A stretch of DNA of 64,000 bases, taken from NCBI RefSeq assembly GCF_014650455.1, contig NZ_BMUZ01000001.1, positions 496,001 through 560,000 on the forward strand, in the 5' to 3' direction. Source of the DNA: Streptomyces xanthochromogenes (GTDB lineage Bacteria; Actinomycetota; Actinomycetes; Streptomycetales; Streptomycetaceae). A model generated the notes under the pieces. The model did not search any database and had not been told where the DNA came from. It worked only from the letters and a program-made list of their open reading frames with translations. The position numbers and the translations under genes were made by a program. This document shows positions 25,945 to 35,467 of the stretch, piece after piece (within the stretch, counting starts at the first letter, position 1; each line of letters begins with the position of its first letter).

Positions 25945-27849
25945 CTACTCGGGTCCGGCGTCGGGGCGCGGCTCGGATCGGGGCGCGGACCCGGGGTGCG
26001 GCTCGGTTCCGGGTTCGGCCTCGCGGTGCGGCTCGGATTCGGATGCGGGCCCGGGGTACGGCTCGGAGTCAGGTCCGGCGTCTCGGTGCGGCCCGGATTC
26101 CGATGCGGACCCGGGGCCGGGTCCGGGGCCGGCGTGCGGCTCGGGGTCCCGGACGGCGTCCGGGTGCGGTCCTGGCTCCGGAGCGGGGCGGCCTTCCGGG
26201 ACGGAGGCGGGGGCCGGGCCACTTTGCGGTACGGGTGCCGTGCTGCCCTCCAGCGCCTTCGGCACCTCCGGCGTTTGCGGCGCCGGGTCCGGGACGGGCC
26301 GGAGCGGGGCGAACTCCGCCCCGGCCTGCGGAATGTCCGCCATCAGACCGCCCGACGCCTCCTTGAGCGCGGCCCACCGGGCCTCCCGAGCCCCGTCCTC
26401 GTGCCACAGGCCGCCCCCACCGACCGGCAGGAAGTCGTAGGCCTCCTCGTCGGCCGGACCACCGCCGCCCACCGGCACCGGGGCCGGGCCGGACCCCGCT
26501 GCGACGGCGGCCCGGTCCCGCCGGGGCCGCCACGAGAACAGCCCCGCGGCGCGGGCCCGCAGCGGGCGCCGGGGTGCGGCAGCGCGCAGCCGCCAGGCCC
26601 GCAGGCCCACGGCCGTCGGCACCCCCACCACGGCCGCCCACAGCAGCGCCGCACCCCCCGTGCGCCACCAGACCGGGCCGAGCGCGGCGAGCGTCCCCGT
26701 GCCGAGCGGACCACCCGCGACCGCCGCGAGCCCGGCGAGCGCACAGCCGCACAGCACCGCCCCGAGCAGCGCGGCCCGCGCGGTCTCGCGGCGCCCCCAC
26801 CCCTCGGCCACGGCCGCCCGCGCGGTGAACCGGGCCAGGACGAGACCGGCCGCGATCGGCACCCCGGCCGCCGCCCAGTTCCACCAGGAGCCGTGCTCGC
26901 CGGTCGGCACCGCCGCCAGGAGCGGGAAGTGCGGGAGGGCGGGGGTGCCCGTCACGCCCAGGGGTCCGGCCACGGCTCCCGTACCGACGGCGAAGCCGGG
27001 CCCGAGCCCGTACGCCGCCCCCCACACCGCCGCGTTGGGCACCAGGGCGAGGGCGAGCAGCAGCACCGCCAGGCGCCCCGACCAGTCCTCCGCGAGCCGC
27101 AGGAACGCGTCCTCGGCGATCCCGATGTGCCAGGCGAGCCCGGCGCCCGCGAGCAGCGCCCCGCCACCGAGCAGCACCGCGACCGCGGCCCCGGCAGCCC
27201 GTGCGGCCGCACTGGTACGAACGTCCAAGAGCGCGGCCCGTACCCGCGCCGGGACCCGCTCGGGCAAGGGGCCGAGCGGGCGGCCGTGAGCGGTCCAGAC
27301 GCCGGCGGCGGTCGCGAGTGCCACCGTGAGCGGCAGGCGCAGCGCGGCGCCGAGCGGTTCGGCGGGCAGCGGGCCGGCGGCCGCGTACAACACGGTGGCC
27401 GCCGCGATCACGAGGTATCCGCAGGTCACCGCCCCGAATACGGCCCAGCCGGAGGGCAGCGGACCCGCGGGCTCGTCCTCGTAGTCCTCGTCCTCGTCGG
27501 GCATCAGCACATCGCGGGCCGCCCGGTGGGCGAGCCAGCCCGGCAGCGCGATCAGGAGCAGCGGCACCAGACCGACCGGGGCCGGGGCGCCGGTCAGTGT
27601 CTCGGGCCTGACGAGCTGCGCCCCGTGCGCGAGCAGCCACAGCGAGGCGGCCGTGCGCAGGGCGCCGCCGGGGCCGCTGTCGGGGTAGGGGGAGCTGATC
27701 CACAGCACCATCACGAGCACGGCCAGGGCACCGAGCCCGAGCCCCGCCGCGATCGCGCCGCGCAGGAAACAGGTAGCCAGCACGGAGGGGCGCGCCTTGA
27801 CGGGAAGCAACGGCAGGCTGCGCTCGGTCACTTGGGTCACCCGGGCCAT
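25945..27849 (-). CDS. DUF6350 (PerM-like) multi-pass membrane protein
   Basis: 634 residues. About 12 hydrophobic helices span residues 25-420, matching the streptomycete DUF6350 family, annotated by some as cell-division protein PerM after the mycobacterial protein. The last 140 residues are a cytoplasmic Pro/Glu/Gly-rich tail built of degenerate repeats (PEPHAGP, SEPYPGP, TEPHPGS types), encoded by imperfect DNA repeats at 25950-26160 that are prone to length change. ATG start with a divergent partner at 28006. Confidence 0.82.
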   Translation of the reverse strand: MARVTQVTERSLPLLPVKARPSVLATCFLRGAIAAGLGLGALAVLVMVLWISSPYPDSGPGGALRTAASLWLLAHGAQLVRPETLTGAPAPVGLVPLLLIALPGWLAHRAARDVLMPDEDEDYEDEPAGPLPSGWAVFGAVTCGYLVIAAATVLYAAAGPLPAEPLGAALRLPLTVALATAAGVWTAHGRPLGPLPERVPARVRAALLDVRTSAAARAAGAAVAVLLGGGALLAGAGLAWHIGIAEDAFLRLAEDWSGRLAVLLLALALVPNAAVWGAAYGLGPGFAVGTGAVAGPLGVTGTPALPHFPLLAAVPTGEHGSWWNWAAAGVPIAAGLVLARFTARAAVAEGWGRRETARAALLGAVLCGCALAGLAAVAGGPLGTGTLAALGPVWWRTGGAALLWAAVVGVPTAVGLRAWRLRAAAPRRPLRARAAGLFSWRPRRDRAAVAAGSGPAPVPVGGGGPADEEAYDFLPVGGGGLWHEDGAREARWAALKEASGGLMADIPQAGAEFAPLRPVPDPAPQTPEVPKALEGSTAPVPQSGPAPASVPEGRPAPEPGPHPDAVRDPEPHAGPGPGPGSASESGPHRDAGPDSEPYPGPASESEPHREAEPGTEPHPGSAPRSEPRPDAGPE

Positions 27850-27927
27850 GCTGCCAACGACACGCGCTTTCTTCGCGTAACAGGCTAATGACCGATGTGT
27901 CGCTCAATATACGGTTATGTACTTTTT

Positions 27928-27962
27928 CACCCGGAGCATCTTCCGCTGCGCCGCTCCGGGTG
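27928..27962 (+). promoter_or_regulatory. Leader hairpin upstream of the XRE/sigma-like gene
   Basis: Perfect 10-bp arms (CACCCGGAGC / GCTCCGGGTG) with a 15-nt loop, 44 bp before the ATG at 28006 and preceded by an AT-rich patch (27903-27927) that likely holds the promoter. Could act on the mRNA 5' end or bind a regulator. Confidence 0.4.
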
Positions 27963-28005
27963 CGACAGCCGTTACGGCCCTCGCGGGGAGCCCTGGGAGC
28001 CCTTC

Positions 28006-29520
28006 ATGACACAGAGCACGGCCGACACCAAGGACACCGATGCCATGTCCCCCCTGCCCACTCCCAAGGAGCGGCGCCGGCTGCGCGAGGCGAAGGACCT
28101 GAGCGAGGCGCAGGTCGCTTCGGCCGTCGGCGTCACGCGGGCGACCGTCCGCTCGTGGGAGACCGGCCGCACCACCCCGCGCGGACGCAAGGGCCAGACC
28201 TACGCCCGCCTCCTCGCCACCATCGAGGTGGAGATGGCCGCCGAGGAGGATATGGCGGGGGCGGATATGGCGGGGACGGAGGATTCCGTTTCCGCTCCCC
28301 CCGCGGACGGTGGCTCCGCCGAACCACGGCAGGCGGCGCCACCGGATGACGCCGCGAAGGCCGATGCGGCCGACGACGCCGACGACGCCGAGACACCCGC
28401 CAAGCCGACGCCGAAGGCGAAGCAGCACGCGGCGAACACCCGGCCCAAGGCCGCCGCCGACGGGGCCTCCCCCAAGTCCTCCCGGCCCCGGGGAAGGGCC
28501 GCGAAATCGCAGGCCGCACCGCACCCCCGCCTCGGGCGCGCCGCCCCGGAGCCCGCCGCCTCCGGGTCCGCGCCCGTGCCGGTGCCCACCAAGGAGCTCA
28601 GGCCCGCAGCTCCGGACAAGGGCGCCGCCGCCGGCGCTGCCTCGACCCCGGCCACACTCGCCGACGCCCTGCCCGAGCAGGCCTCCGTCCCGCACACGTT
28701 CACCCCCGCCGAGGCGTTCGACGCGCTGTACACCGCCATCGCGCCCGACCTCGCCCGGCAGGCGTACCTGCTGACCGGACGCACCCGGCTGGCCCGGGAA
28801 TCGGTGGAGCGGGCCTTCCACCAGGCGTGGGAGAACTGGCCCGAGGTCGCCACCGACCGGGACCCGGCGGGCTGGGTGCGGGCGGCGGCGTACGAGTACG
28901 CGATGGCTCCCTGGCACCGCTTCCGGCGCGCCCACAAGCGCCCCGACCAGCCGCCCGCCGAGCCCGAACGCAGGGCGCTCCTGGACGCGCTGCTCGATCT
29001 GCCGCCCGCCTACCGCCGCACGGTGCTGCTGTACGACGGGGTGGGGCTCGACCTGCCGGAGACCGCCGCCGAGACCGAGGCCAGCACCCCGGCCGCGGCG
29101 AACCGCGTACTGAACGCGCGGACCGCGATCCTCGACCGGGTCCCCTCGGCCGCCCGGGCCACCCCGCAGGCCCTCTCCGCGGACCTGCGCAGGCGCATCA
29201 CCGACCTCGCGCTCGCCGGGCCCGAATCCGTCACCCGGCTGCCGGCCGCGCCCGTCGTGCGGACCGGGGGCGAGCGGCGGCGCCGGTTCTGGACCCGGGC
29301 CGCGATCGCCTTCACCACACTGATCGTGAGCGCGACCGCCTTCACCGTGGTGACGGTGCCGCACCACCACGTGCGCCCGGTGCCGATCGGCGAACGCGTC
29401 GGCGGGGTTCCCGCCAACAACGGTCCGCAGCGGCTGACCGGCGAGGACCTCGAACTGCGCAACAAGCTGCGTACGGAACCGGCCCGCGGACCGCACCGCC
29501 TGGTCCTCGACATCCGCTGA
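28006..29520 (+). CDS. XRE HTH fused to a sigma-factor-like domain with a C-terminal membrane helix
   Basis: 504 residues. An N-terminal XRE HTH (about 15-70: RRRLREAKDLSEAQVASAVGVTRATVRSWETG) is followed by a 150-residue disordered Ala/Pro/Lys linker. A domain resembling ECF sigma regions 2 and 4 follows (about 238-385: FDALYTAIAPDLARQAYLLTG..., WVRAAAYEYAM, LLDLPPAYRRTVLLYDGVGL), and one membrane helix lies near 430-450. The ATG at 28006 has GGGAG 6 nt upstream. Next to sucCD but separated from it by a strong terminator. Whether it acts as a sigma factor is uncertain: the region-4-like part is weak and the protein looks membrane-tethered. Confidence 0.8.
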   Translation: MTQSTADTKDTDAMSPLPTPKERRRLREAKDLSEAQVASAVGVTRATVRSWETGRTTPRGRKGQTYARLLATIEVEMAAEEDMAGADMAGTEDSVSAPPADGGSAEPRQAAPPDDAAKADAADDADDAETPAKPTPKAKQHAANTRPKAAADGASPKSSRPRGRAAKSQAAPHPRLGRAAPEPAASGSAPVPVPTKELRPAAPDKGAAAGAASTPATLADALPEQASVPHTFTPAEAFDALYTAIAPDLARQAYLLTGRTRLARESVERAFHQAWENWPEVATDRDPAGWVRAAAYEYAMAPWHRFRRAHKRPDQPPAEPERRALLDALLDLPPAYRRTVLLYDGVGLDLPETAAETEASTPAAANRVLNARTAILDRVPSAARATPQALSADLRRRITDLALAGPESVTRLPAAPVVRTGGERRRRFWTRAAIAFTTLIVSATAFTVVTVPHHHVRPVPIGERVGGVPANNGPQRLTGEDLELRNKLRTEPARGPHRLVLDIR

Positions 29521-29533
29521 CCGCCCGCCCACG

Positions 29534-29573
29534 CAGGAAGGGCCCGCACCCCGAGGGGTGCGGGCCCTTCCTG
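29534..29573. terminator. Strong bidirectional terminator before sucD
   Basis: Perfect stem of at least 18 bp (CAGGAAGGGCCCGCACCC...) with a minimal loop, between the convergent XRE/sigma-like gene and sucD. Confidence 0.9.
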
Positions 29574-29607
29574 TCCACTCGTGGAGCTCGGCCCCGCGAG
29601 GCCCGAC

Positions 29608-30492
29608 TCAGCTGCCGAGGATGGCGCGCGCGAGCTTGGCGGTCTCGGTCGGCGTCTTGCCGACCTTGACGCCGGCGGCCTCCAGGGCCTCCTTCTTCGC
29701 CTGGGCGGTGCCGGAGGAGCCGGAGACGATGGCGCCGGCGTGGCCCATGGTCTTGCCCTCGGGCGCGGTGAAGCCCGCGACGTAGCCGACGACCGGCTTG
29801 GTGACGTTGGCCTTGATGTAGTCGGCCGCACGCTCCTCGGCGTCGCCGCCGATCTCGCCGATCATCACGATCAGGTCGGTGTCGGGGTCGGCCTCGAACG
29901 CGGCGAGCGCGTCGATGTGCGTGGTGCCGATGACCGGGTCGCCACCGATGCCGACGGCGGACGAGAAGCCGATGTCACGCAGCTCGTACATCATCTGGTA
30001 GGTCAGCGTGCCGGACTTCGACACCAAGCCGATACGGCCCGGCTTGGTGATGTCGCCCGGGATGATGCCGGCGTTCGACTGGCCGGGGGTGATCAGACCC
30101 GGGCAGTTCGGGCCGATGATGCGGGTCTTGTTGCCCTTGGAGTTCGCGTACGCCCAGAAGGCGGCGGAGTCGTGGACGGCGATGCCCTCGGTGATGACCA
30201 CGGCGAGGGGGATCTCGGCGTCGATCGCCTCGACGACGGCGGCCTTGGCGAAGGCCGGCGGCACGAAGAGGACGGAGACGTCGGCGCCCGTCTTCTCGAT
30301 CGCCTCGGCGACCGAGCCGAAGACCGGGACCTCGGTGCCGTCGAAGTCGACGGTGGTGCCGGCCTTGCGCGGGTTCACGCCACCGACGATGTTGGTGCCG
30401 TCGGCCAGCATGAGCTTGGTGTGCTTCATGCCCGTGGCGCCGGTCATGCCCTGGACGATGACCTTGCTGTCCTTGGTGAGGAAGATAGCCAT
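29608..30492 (-). CDS. sucD: Succinate--CoA ligase, alpha subunit
   Basis: 294 residues. With SucC it makes ATP or GTP from succinyl-CoA in the TCA cycle. CoA-binding Rossmann motif [13 protein letters not shown] at residues 14-26, and the phospho-histidine in [14 protein letters not shown]. Starts 22 bp after sucC in the same operon. Confidence 0.97.
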   Translation of the reverse strand: MAIFLTKDSKVIVQGMTGATGMKHTKLMLADGTNIVGGVNPRKAGTTVDFDGTEVPVFGSVAEAIEKTGADVSVLFVPPAFAKAAVVEAIDAEIPLAVVITEGIAVHDSAAFWAYANSKGNKTRIIGPNCPGLITPGQSNAGIIPGDITKPGRIGLVSKSGTLTYQMMYELRDIGFSSAVGIGGDPVIGTTHIDALAAFEADPDTDLIVMIGEIGGDAEERAADYIKANVTKPVVGYVAGFTAPEGKTMGHAGAIVSGSSGTAQAKKEALEAAGVKVGKTPTETAKLARAILGS

Positions 30493-30514
30493 GGTGGTGT
30501 CTTAACCTCTTCCC

Positions 30515-31693
30515 TTACTTCGCAGCCGCGAGCTCGGCGGCCTTGTCGGCCGCGCCGTCCATGGTGTCCACGCGCTGCACCAGCGGGTGGTTGGCGTCGC
30601 TGAGGATCTTGCGACCCAGCTCCGCGTTGTTGCCGTCGAGACGGACGACCAGCGGCTTGGTGACCTCTTCGCCCTTCTCGGCGAGCAGGGCCAGCGCCTG
30701 GATGATGCCGTTGGCGACCTCGTCGCACGCGGTGATGCCACCGAAGACGTTGACGAACACGGACTTGACGTCCGCGTCGCCGAGGATGATCTCCAGGCCG
30801 TTCGCCATCACCTGGGCGGACGCGCCGCCACCGATGTCGAGGAAGTTGGCCGGCTTCACGCCGCCGTGGTTCTCACCGGCGTACGCGACGACGTCCAGGG
30901 TGCTCATGACGAGACCCGCGCCGTTGCCGATGATGCCGACCTCGCCGTCGAGCTTCACGTAGTTGAGGTTCTTGGCCTTGGCGGCCGCCTCAAGGGGGTT
31001 GGCCGCGGCCTTGTCCTCAAGCGCCTCGTGCTCCGGCTGACGGAACTCGGCGTTCTCGTCCAGGGACACCTTGCCGTCGAGGGCGAGGATGCGGCCGTCC
31101 TTGGTCTTCACCAGCGGGTTGACCTCGACGAGGAGCGCGTCCTCGGCGACGAAGGTCTTCCACAGGGTCACCATGGCCTCGGCGACGCCCTCGGCCACCT
31201 CGGCCGGGAACTTCGCCTGGGCCACGATCTCGCGGGCCTTCTCGATGTCCACGCCGTCGACGGCGTTGACCGGGACCTTCGCGAGGGCCTCGGGGGTCTT
31301 CTCCGCGACCTCCTCGATGTCCATGCCGCCCTGCACCGACGCCATGGCGAGGAAGGTGCGGTTGGTTCGGTCGAGGAGGTACGAGACGTAGTACTCCGCC
31401 TCGATCTCCGGAGACAGCTCGGCGATCATCACCTTGTGGACCGTGTGGCCCTTGATGTCCATGCCGAGGATGTCCGTCGCGCGGGCGACGGCCTCGTCCG
31501 GCGTGGCGGCCAGCTTCACGCCGCCGGCCTTGCCGCGGCCGCCGACCTTCACCTGCGCCTTGACGACCGACTTGCCGCCGAGACGCTCAGTGGCCTCGCG
31601 CGCCGCCTCAGGCGTGTCGATCACTTCACCGGCCAGCACCGGTACACCGTGCTTGGCGAAGAGGTCCCTCGCCTGGTACTCGAACAGGTCCAC
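30515..31693 (-). CDS. sucC: Succinate--CoA ligase, beta subunit
   Basis: 392 residues, ATP-grasp type. Begins [19 protein letters not shown], and contains the grasp-loop stretch [15 protein letters not shown], the metal-binding VEVNPLV and the [17 protein letters not shown] segment that faces the alpha subunit. GTG start at 31693 with AAAAGGGACGG upstream. Confidence 0.97.
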   Translation of the reverse strand: MDLFEYQARDLFAKHGVPVLAGEVIDTPEAAREATERLGGKSVVKAQVKVGGRGKAGGVKLAATPDEAVARATDILGMDIKGHTVHKVMIAELSPEIEAEYYVSYLLDRTNRTFLAMASVQGGMDIEEVAEKTPEALAKVPVNAVDGVDIEKAREIVAQAKFPAEVAEGVAEAMVTLWKTFVAEDALLVEVNPLVKTKDGRILALDGKVSLDENAEFRQPEHEALEDKAAANPLEAAAKAKNLNYVKLDGEVGIIGNGAGLVMSTLDVVAYAGENHGGVKPANFLDIGGGASAQVMANGLEIILGDADVKSVFVNVFGGITACDEVANGIIQALALLAEKGEEVTKPLVVRLDGNNAELGRKILSDANHPLVQRVDTMDGAADKAAELAAAK

Positions 31694-31730
31694 GCGCGTC
31701 CGTCCCTTTTCAGTGGTATCGCGGTTCCGT

Positions 31731-31758
31731 TGTCTACTGGGCGTGCCGCGAAGGGCAA
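31731..31758 (-). promoter_or_regulatory. Candidate sucCD promoter
   Basis: Minus strand: TTGCCC (31753-31758), 16-nt spacer, TAGACA (31731-31736), 37 nt before the sucC start. Confidence 0.45.
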
Positions 31759-31857
31759 CGTGACGGCGCTGTCACTGAGGGAGGCGTACACGGTGTCCGA
31801 GTACGCGGCATGTCCGTCTCGCAGGTTATCTCCGCAGGACGTAGGTCCCTAAATCGC

Positions 31858-31897
31858 AGATCACACCTGGGCGGTGATACCTGTCACAGATCACCTG
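31858..31897. repeat. Near-identical AGATCACxCCTG repeats
   Basis: AGATCACACCTG (31858-31869) and AGATCACCTG (31888-31897) lie 30 bp apart in the gap between the VWA gene and sucC. Possibly a regulator site for sucC; no hairpin terminator is visible here. Confidence 0.3.
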
Positions 31898-31925
31898 CTC
31901 GGCGCCCGCCCGGGTATGACCTCCC

Positions 31926-33092
31926 TCACGCCTCGGGTATCGGCAGCGGGCGCCGCTCGATCGCCGCGGCCATCACCTCGGGGAAGAGGTCGGGGGTGCA
32001 GGCGAAGGCCGGGGCGCCCAGTGCGGCGAGCGCGGCGGCGTGGTCGCGGTCGTAGGCCGGGGCGCCCTCGTCGGAGAGCGCGAGCAGGGCCACGAACTGC
32101 ACCCCGGACGCCTTCATGGCCGCCACCCGCTTCAGCATCTCGGCCCGTATCCCGCCCTCGTAGAGATCACTGATCAGAACGACCACGGTGTCGGCAGGAC
32201 GGGTGATCTGCGACTGGCAGTACGCGAGCGCCCGGTTGATGTCGGTGCCACCGCCGAGCTGGGTGCCGAACAGGACGTCGACGGGATCGTCGAGCTGGTC
32301 GGTGAGGTCGACGACGGCGGTGTCGAAGACGACCAGGCGGGTCGCGATCGAGCGCATCGAGGCGAGCACGGCGCCGAACACCGAGGCGTAGACGACGGAG
32401 GCGGCCATCGAGCCGGACTGGTCGATGCACAGCACGACGTCCTTCTTCACGCCGCGCGCCGCCCGCCCGTATCCGACGAGCCGCTCGGGCACGACGGTGT
32501 GGTGCTCGGGCAGGTAGTTCTTGAGGTTGGCCCTGATCGTGCGGTCCCAGTCGATGTCGCGGTGGCGGGGCCTGCTGATGCGGGTGCTGCGGTCGAGGGC
32601 GCCGGTGAGGGTGGCCCGGGTGCGGGCGGCGAGGCGCTTCTCCAGGTCCTCGACGACCTTGCGGACCACGGCCCGCGCGGTCTCCCGGGTGGTCTCGGGC
32701 ATCGCCTTGTTCAGCGAGAGCAGGGTGCCGACGAGGTGGACGTCGGCCTCGACGGCCTCCAGCATCTCCGGCTCCAGGAGCAGCGCGGCGAGCCCGAGGC
32801 GCTCGATGGCGTCGCGCTGCATGACCTGGACGACGGAGCTCGGGAAGTACGTACGGATGTCGCCGAGCCAGCGCGCGACGGACGGGGCCGACGCCCCGAG
32901 CCCGGCTGCGCGGTCCCTGCTTCCGCCCTTGGCGCCGTTCCGGCCGCCGTAGAGCGCGGCGAGCGCCCCGTCCATCGCGGCGTCCCGACCGGCGAGCGCG
33001 CAGCCGGTCCCCTCGGCGCCGGGCTCCCCGCCGAGCACCAGGCGCCAGCGCCGCAGGCGCTCCTCATCACTTGGTCGCGTGCTGGTCGTCAC
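31926..33092 (-). CDS. VWA domain protein of the MoxR operon
   Basis: 388 residues. An all-helical N-terminal half (to about 200) is followed by a von Willebrand factor A domain. The MIDAS metal motif DQSGS is intact at 224-228 (VVLCIDQSGSMAASVVYASV), with the later GGGTDINRA threonine loop and VVLISDLYEGG aspartate, so it should bind a metal-dependent ligand. VWA proteins of this kind work with MoxR AAA+ ATPases, here two genes upstream. GTG start overlaps the DUF5682 stop (GTGA), so translation is coupled. Last gene of the operon 36600-31926. Confidence 0.92.
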   Translation of the reverse strand: MTTSTRPSDEERLRRWRLVLGGEPGAEGTGCALAGRDAAMDGALAALYGGRNGAKGGSRDRAAGLGASAPSVARWLGDIRTYFPSSVVQVMQRDAIERLGLAALLLEPEMLEAVEADVHLVGTLLSLNKAMPETTRETARAVVRKVVEDLEKRLAARTRATLTGALDRSTRISRPRHRDIDWDRTIRANLKNYLPEHHTVVPERLVGYGRAARGVKKDVVLCIDQSGSMAASVVYASVFGAVLASMRSIATRLVVFDTAVVDLTDQLDDPVDVLFGTQLGGGTDINRALAYCQSQITRPADTVVVLISDLYEGGIRAEMLKRVAAMKASGVQFVALLALSDEGAPAYDRDHAAALAALGAPAFACTPDLFPEVMAAAIERRPLPIPEA

Positions 33093-35467
33093 TTGCCCAC
33101 CCCCGCAAGGTAGTTGGGATCGTCGAGGATGCCGGGTGCGCCAAGTTCGTCCGTTCCGTTCGGGTGTTGGGGTCTTTCGGGATCGTTCGCCCCGCCGGGA
33201 CCGCCCCGGCCGAGCAGCAGGGCCATCAGCGGCAGCACCGCGTCGGCGCGGGCCAGGTCGAGCCCGGTGCCGAATCCGGGGGCGGCCGCCTCGCCGGGGC
33301 CGGTGCGCATCCCCGGGCCGCGCCGCACCAGCTCGCCCAGCGTGCGCCGCACACCCGCCTCGTACGCGGCGAACGTCCGCCGCAGCAGCGGCAGTACGTC
33401 GGTGAACGCCTCCGGTGGCACGCTCGTGAGCCAGCCGTCGACCAGGCCGCGCAGCCGCTCGTCGTGGACCAGGAGCATGCCGCCCCCGGACGCCCCGCCG
33501 ACGAATCCCTCGATCCAGGTGGCCGCGTCGGCCGGGGCGGTGCCCGGCGAGAGTGCGAGGCCCATGAGGCGGGCCGCGTCCTCGCTCTCGATCCGACCGT
33601 CGTCGAGCAGCAGCCGCACCGCCCGGCCGCGCAGTACGCCGGGCACGGTCTCGCGCGAGGCGAGCCTGCCGAGCACCGCGGACCAGCGCTCGCGCAGACC
33701 GTCCGGGCCGGTGCCGGCGTCCTCCGCGAGGAGGCCGATCGCGGTGTGCACGGCGTCCAGATGGGTGCGCATCTCGGCGGCCCCGTCCGCGTCAAGGGCC
33801 GCGCAGGCGGGTGGCAGGCCGACGCAGATGCGCTCGGCCAGGCCCGCCGCGACCTCGGCGAGACCGGCGGTCGTGGTGCCCCGCACATCTCCGTAGCGCA
33901 GGGTGCGGGCGAGCGCGGGCAGTGCCTGCGCGAGGTGGGCGACGTCCGTGTCGAGCGCGGCCCGGTCGGCGAGCGCGCGCATCACCACCGGCAGCGCGTC
34001 CGGCAGTTCGGCGAGGAGGCAGCGCTCGGCCAGCGCCGTGATCGCGCCGAGGGCGCTCGCGGCGGCGGCCTCCGACTCGGCCTTCGCGGTGGCGGCGCCC
34101 AGCACCGTGGTGCCCCACACCCCGGCCTCGGCCACCCGCACCGACAGCTCGGGCTCCCAGCGCAGCCGCCAGTTCTCCCGGAAGGTGCCGGTGGAGCGGG
34201 CCCGGGTCTGCTCTCCCCAGCCGATCCCGAGCAGCCGCAGCCGGTGCAGCAGCCGACTGCGCCCGGCGTCGGTCTCCTTGCGCAGATCGAGCTCCAACTC
34301 CCTTTCCAGCGCCTCCGGTTTGAGCCGCAGGGTCCGCTGGGCCCGTACGAGATCGCGCTGGAGCGGGACGGCGGGCGCCGCGTCGGGCACCTCGCCCAGC
34401 ACGTCCCCCACGACGAGGCGGTCCTGGATCAGGCCGAGCGGCACGTCGGAGCCCTCGCACATCACGGCCCGCACGGCGTCGGTCGTCTCGGCGAGACCCG
34501 GCAGCGGGCGCCCCCGCATCGCGGCGAGCGTCCCGGCGAGCCGGACCGCCTCGATGACATGGGCGGACGAGATCTGGCGGTCCTCCGCGCGCAGCAGCCC
34601 GGCCACCTTGGTCATCCAGCGCTCGACCGGCCGGTCGGGCGCGGCGAACAGGTGCCCGTACCAGCCGGGCGAGTCGATGCCCGCGCCGTAGCCGCTGCGC
34701 CGGGCGAGCCTGCGGTGCGTCCAGGGCACCCAGGTCAGCTCGGCCTTGACCTTGGGCAGCCCCTTGAGCAGGGCGCGGTCGCCGGCCACGGTGAACTTCG
34801 CGGCGAGCGCGGGCACGTGCCACGCGCCGCAGACGACGGCCACCTCCACCCCGAACTCCTTCACCGCGGCCCGCAGTTGCTGCCGCATATGGGCCTCGCG
34901 GATCAGATCCCGGGGATGCCCGCCGTCTCCGTACGTCTCGCGCAGGACGGTCATGGCCTCGGCGAGCGCGGCGAACGGCGCACCCGGGTCCACCGCGGCG
35001 TCGCGGTGCTCGACCACGTCCTCCCACCAGCGCTCCGGCTCGTCGTACCCGGCGGCCTCGGCGAGCGCCCCGATGGGGTCGACCCGTGGCCCGGCGTCCT
35101 CCCCCGCGGGCTCCTCGCCCGTCGCCAGCGAGTGGGCGGCGGGCAGATCGATGAAGCGGACCTGTGCGCCGTGGTCCAGGGCCCAGCGGATCGCCACCCA
35201 CTCCGGCGAGAACTCGGCCATCGGCCAGAACGCGGCACGGCCCGGGTCGTCGACGACATGGGCGAGCAGCGCCACCGGTGGCCGCATGGCCTCGTCGGCG
35301 GCGAGGGCCAGCAGGGCGTCGCCCTCGGGCGGCCCCTCGATGAGCACGGCCCGGGGCCGGGCGGCATCCAGCGCGGCCCGCACCGCGCGCGCCGAGCCGG
35401 GGCCGTGGTGGCGCACCCCGAGCAGCAGCGGTCCGCCGGGGCCGGGCGTCGCGGCGGGCGCCGTCAT
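33089..35467 (-). CDS. DUF5682 family protein
   Basis: 792 residues. The N-terminus (LLLGVRHHGPGSARAVRAALDAARP, VLIEGPPEGDALL) is the signature of DUF5682, a family found almost only beside MoxR and VWA genes. That part (to about 270) looks alpha/beta, with conserved His/Glu (HHGPGSA, IEGPPEG, CGAWHVPAL) reminiscent of TraB/ChaN-type folds. The remaining 500 residues are helical, HEAT-like. ATG at 35467 overlaps the MoxR stop (ATGA). No membrane segment or signal peptide. Role unknown; probably the substrate-handling or effector part of the system. Confidence 0.88.
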   Translation of the reverse strand: MTAPAATPGPGGPLLLGVRHHGPGSARAVRAALDAARPRAVLIEGPPEGDALLALAADEAMRPPVALLAHVVDDPGRAAFWPMAEFSPEWVAIRWALDHGAQVRFIDLPAAHSLATGEEPAGEDAGPRVDPIGALAEAAGYDEPERWWEDVVEHRDAAVDPGAPFAALAEAMTVLRETYGDGGHPRDLIREAHMRQQLRAAVKEFGVEVAVVCGAWHVPALAAKFTVAGDRALLKGLPKVKAELTWVPWTHRRLARRSGYGAGIDSPGWYGHLFAAPDRPVERWMTKVAGLLRAEDRQISSAHVIEAVRLAGTLAAMRGRPLPGLAETTDAVRAVMCEGSDVPLGLIQDRLVVGDVLGEVPDAAPAVPLQRDLVRAQRTLRLKPEALERELELDLRKETDAGRSRLLHRLRLLGIGWGEQTRARSTGTFRENWRLRWEPELSVRVAEAGVWGTTVLGAATAKAESEAAAASALGAITALAERCLLAELPDALPVVMRALADRAALDTDVAHLAQALPALARTLRYGDVRGTTTAGLAEVAAGLAERICVGLPPACAALDADGAAEMRTHLDAVHTAIGLLAEDAGTGPDGLRERWSAVLGRLASRETVPGVLRGRAVRLLLDDGRIESEDAARLMGLALSPGTAPADAATWIEGFVGGASGGGMLLVHDERLRGLVDGWLTSVPPEAFTDVLPLLRRTFAAYEAGVRRTLGELVRRGPGMRTGPGEAAAPGFGTGLDLARADAVLPLMALLLGRGGPGGANDPERPQHPNGTDELGAPGILDDPNYLAGVGK

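Noticed and set aside
25950..26160. CRISPR-like repeats at the 3' end of the DUF6350 gene
   Set aside because: The units are degenerate, in frame and encode a Pro/Glu-rich tail; there are no unique spacers and no cas genes.
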